Source of the DNA: Neptuniibacter sp.
GTDB taxonomy: Bacteria; Pseudomonadota; Gammaproteobacteria; Pseudomonadales; Balneatricaceae
Direction of reading: 5' to 3'
DNA: 9,880 nucleotides
Assembly (NCBI GenBank): GCA_024686055.1
Contig: JAIBDV010000076.1
Span: 1-9,880 of the forward strand
The notes beneath the pieces were generated by a model. It was not told the origin of the DNA. It searched no databases and worked only from the letters and a program-made list of their open reading frames with translations. The number at the start of each line of letters is the position of its first letter. Within the stretch, counting starts at the first letter, position 1. Shown in pieces: positions 1-5,813 of this stretch. The translations under genes were made by a program, and so were the position numbers.

Positions 1-92
1 ATTTCCTTAATCAGAGTCTCAGAAGCAAAGCGTTGAAAGGCGGGCCATAGCTGCCCCAGTCGCTGCTTTACAGGCGTTATCAAGTTCAACAT
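1..92 (-). CDS. possible N-terminal fragment of an unidentified protein, running off the left edge
   Basis: On the minus strand an ATG at 92-90 opens a frame that stays open to the window edge, giving 30 codons beginning MLNLITPVKQRLGQLWPAFQ. The composition (Leu, Arg, Gln and aromatic residues) is plausible for protein. The frame is also open upstream back to a stop just beyond 170, but no other ATG, GTG or TTG was found in it, so 92 is the only sensible start. No good Shine-Dalgarno sequence precedes the ATG. If real, the gene is transcribed divergently from the LysR gene and shares the 93-495 spacer with it. I do not recognise the family from 30 residues. It could be chance reading. Confidence 0.35.
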   Translation of the reverse strand, partial: MLNLITPVKQRLGQLWPAFQRFASETLIKE

Positions 93-101
93 AAGCTGTG
101 T

Positions 102-122
102 TGTGCAGCCCCGGGCTGCACA
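102..122. repeat. GC-rich inverted repeat (hairpin)
   Basis: TGTGCAGCCC and GGGCTGCACA are perfect reverse complements around a single central base. In RNA this gives a stem of about 8-9 bp with a small loop. No T tract follows on either strand, so it is not a standard intrinsic terminator. It lies just upstream of the possible minus-strand start at 92 and could be a leader hairpin or a protein-binding site. Confidence 0.5.
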
Positions 123-371
123 GCTCCGTCGTATTACTGTGGCTGAGTTGCCGCGATAGCGTTGAAGATTTCAATCATCTTTAATACATAGCGCCGAAGG
201 CCACCAGCCTTCAGAGATAATCAGTGTTCGAAGCACTACGTTGTATTTATTATTCATAGCTTTAATCTTCGTTAGTTTTATTACACAAGAGGTGCGGTGG
301 TATAAAACGATTCGGCAACGATTTTCATCAATGCTGGGAGAGAAGAAAAGCAATAAAAAAACACCCTGAGA

Positions 372-387
372 CATAAAATATTTTATG
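372..387. repeat. perfect 16-bp AT-rich palindrome upstream of the LysR gene
   Basis: CATAAAATATTTTATG is its own reverse complement. It lies about 110 bases upstream of the LysR start, in the spacer that would hold divergent promoters. AT-rich dyads of this type are common regulator sites, but AT-rich sequence also forms them by chance. No regulator can be assigned. Confidence 0.4.
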
Positions 388-434
388 CCTTATTTGTATC
401 AATTCCCTGAATTTTGAGTGATGATTCTGTCGCG

Positions 435-449
435 GCTCTGTACCAGAGC
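435..449. promoter_or_regulatory. small dyad (GCTCTG-TAC-CAGAGC) just upstream of the LysR gene
   Basis: A perfect 6-bp inverted repeat with a 3-base centre ends 46 bases before the LysR ATG. This is a position where LysR-type proteins often bind to repress their own gene. The assignment rests on position and symmetry only. Confidence 0.3.
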
Positions 450-495
450 AAGGGATTACCCTGATCAAAAAATAACAATTACGTGATTAAAGCAC

Positions 496-1416
496 ATGAA
501 GAAAAAACTCCCTCCATTGAACTGGCTTCGGTCGTTTGAAGCGGCTGCCCGCCATCTCAGTTTTACCCATGCAGCGCATGAGCTGAACCTGACTCAGGCG
601 GCGATCAGCCAGCAGGTTAAGGGGCTGGAAACACAGCTGGGCACGACTCTTTTCAAACGCCTGCCCCGTGGCCTGGGTCTGACCGATGCCGGGGCCGCGT
701 ATCTGCCTGCGGTGCATGAAGCGATTGAACGGCTGACCGTTGCCACCGAAGAGGTGTTTGGTCAGGGCCGGCCAAAGCTGCTGACCATACGGGTGAATAT
801 GGTGTTTTTTATGACCTGGTTAGCGCCCCGCCTGCACAGCTTCAGAGCCCTGCATCCTGATATAAACCTGCGTATTACCAGTAATATCTGGGTTGATGAG
901 CGGGAAAAGTCTGTCGAGACTGATATGGAGATCCGCTACGGCAAAGGCCAGTGGCAGATGCTGCAGTCTGACCGGCTGACGCGGGACCAGCTGGTGCCGG
1001 TCTGTAGTCCGGGCTATCTGGAAAGCGAGAAAGCACTGCGCAGTCCAGATGATCTGCTGCAACATACCCTGCTGCATGTGATTGGTTATGAGGAAGGCTG
1101 GGGCCACTGGCTAAAGCAGACCGGCTATGCACATCTGCCGCTGAGCCAGGGGTGTCAGTTTGACACCCTGGTGACCGCGCTGGAGATGGCGGTGCTGGGT
1201 GAAGGGGTCGCGCTGGGCCGTAGCAGCCTGGTGGCCGATATGATCGCCAGTGGCAAGCTGGTGGCCCCCTTCGAACAACAGGTACCTACGGATGAAGCCT
1301 TTTATCTGGTATATCCGCCTCAGCAGTTATCCCACCCCCATGCCGATGCCTTTCGCAGCTGGCTATTAACCGAGGCGGTGGAGTTTAATAACGACCTTAA
1401 GGTCGTTAATAGATAA
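496..1416 (+). CDS. LysR-family transcriptional regulator, GcvA-like; candidate regulator of dddD
   Basis: A 306-residue protein of normal length for a LysR-type regulator. Residues 8-66 form the winged helix-turn-helix: the start 'LNWLRSFEAAARHLSFTHAA', then a recognition helix around residues 33-44 (TQAAISQQVKGL), then the LFKR...LTDAG wing. This pattern is characteristic of the GcvA subgroup. Residues of about 93-295 form the periplasmic-binding-protein-like effector domain, and nothing looks truncated. The start at 496 keeps the usual short tail ahead of the HTH; the ribosome site (TAAAG just upstream) is weak. The gene lies upstream of dddD on the same strand, with its own terminator between them. 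DMSP catabolic loci in Marinomonas carry a LysR regulator next to dddD, so control of dddD is a reasonable inference. The effector cannot be read from sequence, and regulation of the divergent gene or of glycine metabolism is possible instead. Confidence 0.93.
   Translation: MKKKLPPLNWLRSFEAAARHLSFTHAAHELNLTQAAISQQVKGLETQLGTTLFKRLPRGLGLTDAGAAYLPAVHEAIERLTVATEEVFGQGRPKLLTIRVNMVFFMTWLAPRLHSFRALHPDINLRITSNIWVDEREKSVETDMEIRYGKGQWQMLQSDRLTRDQLVPVCSPGYLESEKALRSPDDLLQHTLLHVIGYEEGWGHWLKQTGYAHLPLSQGCQFDTLVTALEMAVLGEGVALGRSSLVADMIASGKLVAPFEQQVPTDEAFYLVYPPQQLSHPHADAFRSWLLTEAVEFNNDLKVVNR
1389..1408. repeat. perfect 20-bp palindrome inside the 3' end of the LysR gene
   Basis: TAACGACCTTAAGGTCGTTA reads identically on both strands with no central spacer. 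It covers codons for about residues 298-304, ending just before the stop. It lies about 29 bases before the terminator stem and has no T tract of its own. It may be a DNA-binding dyad or an mRNA 3'-end structure. Confidence 0.6.
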
Positions 1417-1436
1417 GTTCTCTGTGTTTTGTTTTA

Positions 1437-1475
1437 AAAAACGGCGCCCTGGTTAAGGCGCCGTTTTTGTTTTTA
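1437..1475 (+). terminator. intrinsic terminator of the LysR gene
   Basis: The stem AAAAACGGCGCC / GGCGCCGTTTTT gives 12 bp around an 8-base loop (CTGGTTAA). A T-rich tail continues to about 1475. The A-run on the left arm mirrors the T-run on the right, so it could also act on the opposite strand. It separates the LysR transcript from dddD. Confidence 0.92.
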
Positions 1476-1610
1476 TAGTTGCTATAAATAAAACAATGGG
1501 CCTGATATTAAATTATTTATGCAGTGATGCATCTATAAAAATAATCATATCTTTGGGTGTTTTTTTATTGCTGGTTTCGTCATTTTCTAAAATCTACTAT
1601 CGCTCAGCGG

Positions 1611-1654
1611 TCAGGTGAAACGATTCAATTATTCATAACTACACCTGATTCAAT
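1611..1654. promoter_or_regulatory. paired repeats upstream of dddD, probable regulator-binding region
   Basis: TCAGGTG (1611-1617) and CACCTGA (1642-1648) form a perfect 7-bp inverted repeat. The 8-mer GATTCAAT occurs twice in direct orientation (1622-1629 and 1647-1654), 25 bases apart. The pair lies 47-90 bases before the dddD ATG. A further CAGGTT occurs around 1668-1673. Interlocked direct and inverted repeats at this distance suggest an operator or activator site; the LysR protein encoded upstream is the first candidate. No clear -35/-10 pair was identified. Confidence 0.45.
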
Positions 1655-1700
1655 CTGTATTCCCCCGCAGGTTGTTAAATGATCGAGAAGGATTGGACTG

Positions 1701-4214
1701 ATGACTCATAACACTGCATTACCATTGGCAGGCGTACGCGTTGTTGATTTTGGCCAGCAGATTGCTGGCCCTGCGGTAGCCATGGTGCTGGCCGATCTGG
1801 GCGCAACCGTTATTCATATAGACCCGCCCCGGGGGCCACAGTGGGACCATCCTGCTAATGCGGTGTTGAACCGCAACAAGCTGTGCTTACGGCTTGATCT
1901 GAAAAGTGATGCCGGGCTGGCTCAGGCCCGACAGTTGATTGACCAGGCTGATGTGGTGCTGGAAAGCTTCCGCCCCGGAAAAATGGCAGCGCTGGGCATT
2001 GATTTCAGCCAGCTGCGGGCAGAGCGCCCAGAGCTGGTTGCCCTGTCTATGCCTGGCTTTGCCAGCAATGACGCCTTGCGCCGTGAGTGGAAAGCCACAG
2101 AGGCGATTGTAGCGGCGACCTCCGGTGCGTTTACCGATATGGGCTTTAACCGGGTGCTGATGGGCCTGAACCCAAGCTTTTCACCGCTGCCGCTGGGTTC
2201 TGCATACGCAACAACGCTGGCGGCCAGCTCGGTAGTGATGGCGCTGACGTCACGGGAAAAAACCGGCCGTGGTGATCTGATTGAAGTGCCTATCGCAGCG
2301 GCATTGATGGAAGGCCTGTCGTACAACTCGGTTGTTATCGAGGATATGCCAGAGCGTTACCTCACAATGCGTGAGCATGAGATTGCCCACCGTAAAGACA
2401 ACGATATTCCGTTTGACCTGAGTTACACCGATCTGCAGGAATATCTGGACCCGTTCTACCGTACCTACGAGTGCAAAGATGGTCGCTTCTTCTATGTTGT
2501 CTGCCCATCTCACCGTAACCATGCCCGCCGGGCGTTGCAGGCGCTGGGTATTTATGACGAACTGCTGGCTGACGGCCTGCCGGAAGTGACGGACCTGCAC
2601 CAGCCGATTGCTGAATGGGATGGTGAAACGTCTATTGGCGTTTACCCGCTGCCGAAGAAATGGGCCGATATCGTTTCTATCAAAATGAAACGTGAGTTCC
2701 TGAAGAAAACCTCGACCGAATGGGGGGTGATCTTCGGTGAAGGCCAGATTCCAGGTGCGCCGCATCGTACCACGCAGGAATGGGTCAATGATGAGCACAC
2801 CAACGCGGCGGGCCTGATCGTTGAGGTGGATGATCCACAATACGGCCTGATGAAGCAGCCCGGCCCGATCGTCTGGCTGGAAGGCAAAGCCGAAGCGATG
2901 CTGTCACCGCGGCCACGGCGTAATGTTGAATTCGCCGACGCGCTGACAGCGTTGCAGGTCGTTACCGATCAACAGGTAGTCAGCCGCCCTGCTGGTGCTG
3001 ATATTAAACCGGCAGATGGCGCGGGCTGGCTGGCCGGGCTGAAAGTACTGGATCTGACCAACGTGATTGCCGGGCCACACTCGGCGGCGTTTATGGGTCG
3101 ATTTGGCGCTGAAGTGACCAAGCTGGACCCGGTCACCCCGCTCTACGACCCGCTGATCGGTACCCTGTTTACCTTTCAGACCAACATGGGCAAACAGAGT
3201 GCGCTGGTGGATATCACCACCGACGAAGGCCGTGAAGCCTTTAACCGGCTGGTACGCTCGGTTGATCTGGTGGTGATTAACGCGCCGGAACGGCAGATGA
3301 AACCGCTGGGGCTGGATCACGATAGCCTGCAGGCGATTAATCCGGGTGTGCTGTTCTGCCGTCTGGACTGCCTGGGCGGGCCAAAGGTGGGGCCAAAAAC
3401 CAACTACATCGGCTATGACGATATCATCCAGGCCAACAGCGGCATTATGAGCCGGTTCGGTGGCAAGCAGACGCCGGAAGAGCATGCGCATCTGGGCACG
3501 CTGGATGTGAACTGCGGTTTTGCCGGGGGCCTGGGCATGGCGGTCTCGCTGTATCACAAACTGAAAACCGGTGAAGCGACCCGTTCACGTACCTCGCTGT
3601 CTGCGATTACCAACCTGGCGCAGATCAAGTTTGCCTTTGATTATGAAGGCCGCGCACCTTTCGATGAGGCGTCTGGCCGTGAGGTGCTGGGCAACCATGC
3701 GCTGGCGCATTTCTACCAGGCCAGTGATGGCTGGCTGTTTGTGGATGCTGAGCCGTGCGAACTGGATAAGCTGGCCAGCATTGAAGGGCTGGCAGGTATC
3801 GTTGAGGCTACTGATCAGGCCGCCTACCTGAGACAGGCGTTTGCAGCGGCACCGGTAGCGTACTGGATTGAAATCCTGCACGGCGCTGATATTGCGGCGG
3901 CTCAGCCGCTGGCGATTGAGCAGTTACGCGATGACTACAGCCGTGAGGCCGATGGCACCGTGGGCACTGAACGTGGCAGTTATGCTTTCTCGGTGTATAA
4001 CGACCATCCAAGTGGCCACCGGGTCACGTTGATTGATCATTACTCCATCCGCCCTGCTGAAGCGTCTATTCGAGCGTTGCGCTCGACAGAAGCCTTCGGT
4101 ACCTCTACGCGCCCGGTGTTGCAGGCGGTGGGTTACAGTGAGGCTGACATCGACTCTATGATTGAACGTGGTATTGCCGGTACGGGTTGGGGGCGCGAGT
4201 TCCTGCCCAGCTGA
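1701..4214 (+). CDS. dddD: DMSP acyl-CoA transferase/lyase DddD (tandem class III CoA-transferase)
   Basis: An 837-residue protein made of two CaiB/BaiF class III CoA-transferase modules in tandem. Each opens with the family signature: residues 11-43 (GVRVVDFGQQIAGPAVA...) and 446-477 (GLKVLDLTNVIAGPHSA...). This fused layout and length match DddD, which transfers CoA to dimethylsulfoniopropionate and cleaves it, releasing dimethyl sulfide and a 3-hydroxypropionate/3-HP-CoA product in the cytoplasm. The second module keeps the catalytic Asp at D602 (GTLDVNCGF before the KTG motif). At the aligned position the first module has Ser167, so only one active site seems intact. From memory, the reported nucleophile of Marinomonas DddD is also Asp602. 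AGAAGGA at 1686-1692 lies 8 bases before the ATG, and the gene ends in tandem stops (TGA TAG). No DMSP transporter or 3-HP dehydrogenase is adjacent in the window. The alternative is another fused CaiB-type transferase. Confidence 0.85.
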   Translation: MTHNTALPLAGVRVVDFGQQIAGPAVAMVLADLGATVIHIDPPRGPQWDHPANAVLNRNKLCLRLDLKSDAGLAQARQLIDQADVVLESFRPGKMAALGIDFSQLRAERPELVALSMPGFASNDALRREWKATEAIVAATSGAFTDMGFNRVLMGLNPSFSPLPLGSAYATTLAASSVVMALTSREKTGRGDLIEVPIAAALMEGLSYNSVVIEDMPERYLTMREHEIAHRKDNDIPFDLSYTDLQEYLDPFYRTYECKDGRFFYVVCPSHRNHARRALQALGIYDELLADGLPEVTDLHQPIAEWDGETSIGVYPLPKKWADIVSIKMKREFLKKTSTEWGVIFGEGQIPGAPHRTTQEWVNDEHTNAAGLIVEVDDPQYGLMKQPGPIVWLEGKAEAMLSPRPRRNVEFADALTALQVVTDQQVVSRPAGADIKPADGAGWLAGLKVLDLTNVIAGPHSAAFMGRFGAEVTKLDPVTPLYDPLIGTLFTFQTNMGKQSALVDITTDEGREAFNRLVRSVDLVVINAPERQMKPLGLDHDSLQAINPGVLFCRLDCLGGPKVGPKTNYIGYDDIIQANSGIMSRFGGKQTPEEHAHLGTLDVNCGFAGGLGMAVSLYHKLKTGEATRSRTSLSAITNLAQIKFAFDYEGRAPFDEASGREVLGNHALAHFYQASDGWLFVDAEPCELDKLASIEGLAGIVEATDQAAYLRQAFAAAPVAYWIEILHGADIAAAQPLAIEQLRDDYSREADGTVGTERGSYAFSVYNDHPSGHRVTLIDHYSIRPAEASIRALRSTEAFGTSTRPVLQAVGYSEADIDSMIERGIAGTGWGREFLPS

Positions 4215-4252
4215 TAGAGCACTGTAAAACTCCATTGATACTCTGGACTTTT

Positions 4253-4278
4253 AACCCGCACCTGGTGCGGGTTTTTTT
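4253..4278 (+). terminator. intrinsic terminator of dddD
   Basis: AACCCGCAC / GTGCGGGTT form a 9-bp stem with a 3-base loop (CTG), followed by an uninterrupted run of seven T. It starts about 38 bases after the dddD stop, so dddD appears to be a single-gene transcript. Confidence 0.93.
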
Positions 4279-4314
4279 GTGACTCGGGCTGATGGGCTCG
4301 CCTTCACTGTTGCT

Positions 4315-4327
4315 CTGGAAATTCCAG
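4315..4327. repeat. inverted repeat CTGGAA-A-TTCCAG next to the first SOS box
   Basis: A perfect 6-bp inverted repeat with a single central base ends 2 bases before the first LexA box. It may be part of the same regulatory region. A weak -35-like TTGCTC overlaps its left edge (4310-4315), with TGTATA 17 bases downstream inside the LexA box. Confidence 0.35.
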
Positions 4328-4329
4328 AT

Positions 4330-4349
4330 AACTGTATATATATACAGTA
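4330..4349. promoter_or_regulatory. LexA-binding SOS box 1 (near-perfect)
   Basis: The 20-mer AACTGTATATATATACAGTA differs only in its first base from the E. coli consensus TACTG(TA)5CAGTA. It has CTG-N10-CAG with an ideal (TA)5 centre. LexA would be expected to bind tightly and repress a promoter overlapping it. A possible promoter is TTGCTC (4310-4315), a 17-base spacer, then TGTATA (4333-4338), which the box would cover completely. What it controls is not evident. Confidence 0.8.
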
Positions 4350-4493
4350 TCTGTGTTTTTGTTATTTCTGTTTCCCTGTGTGGCCGATTTTCCTGTCAGG
4401 TCGCTTGCAGCCCTGTAGTTTCGGGGGCTTGGCTGATATTGGCCTGACCGTGTGGAATGGGTGAAAGTCAGGAAATATGGGTGAATTACAAAG

Positions 4494-4513
4494 AACTGTA
4501 TGGATGTACAGTG
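4494..4513. promoter_or_regulatory. LexA-binding SOS box 2
   Basis: AACTGTATGGATGTACAGTG contains the core CTGT-N8-ACAG (4496-4511). Its centre is 164 bases from that of box 1, and it ends 110 bases before the DUF4197 start. Its interior is less ideal than box 1. Two boxes in one short spacer make chance occurrence less likely. Confidence 0.65.
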
Positions 4514-4593
4514 CTCTGGTGTGGTTTATTCAGTAACATGGGCGATTATCGGGCTCTACCTGGCGGTTAATTTCCCCTACACTTTCCCCATTG

Positions 4594-4599
4594 TATAAA
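4594..4599 (+). promoter_or_regulatory. possible -10 element of the DUF4197 gene
   Basis: TATAAA lies 23 bases before the ATG of the DUF4197 gene, with a weak TTTCCC at -35 spacing (4571-4576). Transcription would begin near 4605, giving a short leader, and SOS box 2 would sit about 100 bases upstream of that start. Confidence 0.35.
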
Positions 4600-4622
4600 A
4601 ACGTATTTGTAAGGATTCAGCG

Positions 4623-5372
4623 ATGAAAAACGTTTTAAGCGTGACTTTGCTTGCACTGGCTATCTCTGCTTCGGCGCCAGCGGTGTCTGGCTGGGGCTCT
4701 CTGGTGGAAGATGTTAAGAAAACCGGTGGTGAATTACTGAATCAGCAGTTGTCGGCAGATCAGGCGATTGACAATGAAACACTGCTCAACGGCCTGCGTG
4801 AAGCGCTGGCAGTGGGCAGTGAGCGGGCGGTTGATGCCATCAGCCAGCCAGGGGGCTTTCTGGATGATGCGAAAATCCGTATCCCTCTGCCCGCAGCGCT
4901 GGAGAAGCTGACCCCGATACTGGAGAAAGCGGGCCTGGGCAGTCAGATTGAGCAGTTTGAAACCAGCATGAACCGGGCAGCAGAGAAAGCAGCCCCGCAG
5001 GCCACGGCATTGCTGCTTAATGCGATCAAAGAGATGAGCTTTGATGATGTCCGCCGTATCTATGAAGGTGCTGACGATGAGGCCACCCGCTACTTCAAAG
5101 ATAAGCTGGGCGGTGATATTGCCAAACTGTTCTCACCCCAGATTGATGATGCGCTGAATTCGGTGGGTGCAACCCGTTACTACAGCGAGCTGGCAGGCGA
5201 AGCGAAGCAGATCCCGTTTGTGGGCAGTGCGGTGAATGTCGATTTGACCGACTACGTGACCGAACAGGCAATGGATGGCATGTTCCTGAAACTGGCTGAG
5301 GAAGAACGTCAGATCCGCCAGAACCCGGTGGCCCGTACCACCGATCTCTTGAAGCAGCTGTGGGGTTCATAA
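4623..5372 (+). CDS. DUF4197 family protein, exported, function unknown
   Basis: A 249-residue protein. Residues 1-22 look like a Sec signal peptide: Lys near the start, a hydrophobic core of about VLSVTLLALAISA, then small residues SAPAVSG. The mature protein would be periplasmic or envelope-associated. From about residue 38 to the end it matches DUF4197, including GLREALAVGSERAV, IRIPLPAAL, MNRAAEKAAP, a DDVRRIYEGADDEATRYF segment, YVTEQAMDGMF and the terminal NPVARTTDLLKQLWG. The domain is predicted mostly helical, and I know of no assigned biochemical function. AAGGA at 4611-4615, 7 bases before the ATG, fixes the start. It appears monocistronic. No convincing terminator follows; only a small GGGTT/AACCC dyad overlaps the stop codon. 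Two LexA boxes lie upstream, so DNA-damage regulation is possible but unproven. Confidence 0.92.
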   Translation: MKNVLSVTLLALAISASAPAVSGWGSLVEDVKKTGGELLNQQLSADQAIDNETLLNGLREALAVGSERAVDAISQPGGFLDDAKIRIPLPAALEKLTPILEKAGLGSQIEQFETSMNRAAEKAAPQATALLLNAIKEMSFDDVRRIYEGADDEATRYFKDKLGGDIAKLFSPQIDDALNSVGATRYYSELAGEAKQIPFVGSAVNVDLTDYVTEQAMDGMFLKLAEEERQIRQNPVARTTDLLKQLWGS

Positions 5373-5526
5373 CCCGTTAACACCGAGGGTGGGCCCCCTG
5401 TGCCTGCCCTTCGTTTATCCTTCAATGCTTATGCCTCATTCGTTTGTCTTCCGGTTTACAGGCAAACTATCGAAAAAAACGATTGTATCCCCATCGATTC
5501 CTTTCCTTTTCTACATTGCGGACAAA

Positions 5527-5559
5527 AAATGCCCTTCTGTGCCTTGAATCTGGGCATTT
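5527..5559. repeat. inverted repeat AAATGCCC / GGGCATTT
   Basis: Perfect 8-bp arms (5527-5534 and 5552-5559) enclose a 17-base loop. It lies about 155 bases after the DUF4197 stop and 255 bases before the permease start. No T tract follows, so a weak 3'-end structure or a protein-binding dyad are both possible. Confidence 0.45.
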
Positions 5560-5587
5560 AACGCAGCTGTTTCCATAAAGAAACGAG

Positions 5588-5644
5588 TTTCCTATTGGAA
5601 ATTTTCTTAAAAAACATCTAGTTAAAAGCATCATTAAAATTTCC
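5588..5644. promoter_or_regulatory. nested inverted repeats upstream of the permease gene, possible operator
   Basis: TTTCC-TATT-GGAAA (5588-5601) is a compact dyad. Its right arm begins GGAAATTTT (5597-5605), which pairs perfectly with AAAATTTCC at 5636-5644. The GGAAA/TTTCC half-site therefore occurs three times within 57 bases. This suggests a regulator-binding region about 170-225 bases before the permease start. AT-richness raises the chance rate, so confidence is limited. Confidence 0.4.
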
Positions 5645-5813
5645 GATAGTTGTCTCCTGCTTTTGTCTAATTCTGCTTTGTTGTCCTCTCCCGCTGTCCG
5701 TTATGGTGGTTTTATCTCCCGTGGCTGACCGGTAATGATTGGTTCGGGAAGTGTCCGGTTATCCGCTGAGTCGGGTGACACAGAATAAAAACAAATTGAT
5801 GAGGACAACGGCA

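Larger units (their letters stand above)
93..495. other. AT-rich intergenic spacer between a possible minus-strand gene and the LysR gene
   Basis: No convincing gene lies here. The spacer holds several inverted repeats: a GC-rich hairpin at 102-122, a GAAGGC/GCCTTC hairpin at 196-212, a perfect AT-rich 16-bp palindrome at 372-387 and a GCTCTG/CAGAGC repeat at 435-449. A 14-codon minus-strand frame (178 to 134) sits between the first two. Divergent promoters are expected in this stretch, but I could not place a -35/-10 pair with confidence. Confidence 0.6.
4279..4622. other. intergenic spacer carrying two SOS boxes, no well-supported gene
   Basis: The 344 bases between the dddD terminator and the DUF4197 gene contain two LexA-type operators and a -10-like element. 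A 61-codon GTG-initiated frame spans the first operator and looks like noise. Two very short ATG frames (from 4457 and 4477) are possible but weak. The spacer could encode a small SOS-induced RNA or peptide. Confidence 0.6.
5373..5813. other. long regulatory spacer upstream of the permease gene
   Basis: No gene was found in these 441 bases. The middle part is AT-rich and contains three sets of inverted repeats: 5527-5559, 5588-5601 and 5597-5644. A promoter for the amine-utilisation cluster should lie here, but no clear sigma-70 or sigma-54 promoter was identified. An in-frame ATG at 5739 would extend the permease into this region and is not preferred. Confidence 0.55.

Noticed and set aside
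171..374. 67-codon minus-strand frame in the left spacer
   Set aside because: It lies in AT-rich intergenic sequence, has no recognisable motif or ribosome site, and overlaps several dyads.
4279..4464. 61-codon + strand frame after the dddD terminator
   Set aside because: It begins with GTG inside the terminator T tract, runs straight through SOS box 1 and has no ribosome site or family resemblance.
5363..5375. GGGTT-CAT-AACCC dyad over the DUF4197 stop codon as a terminator
   Set aside because: The stem is only 5 bp and no T tract follows.
5739..5813. 25-codon N-terminal extension of the permease
   Set aside because: A good GAGGA site serves the ATG at 5814, and the extra residues do not resemble the family's N terminus.
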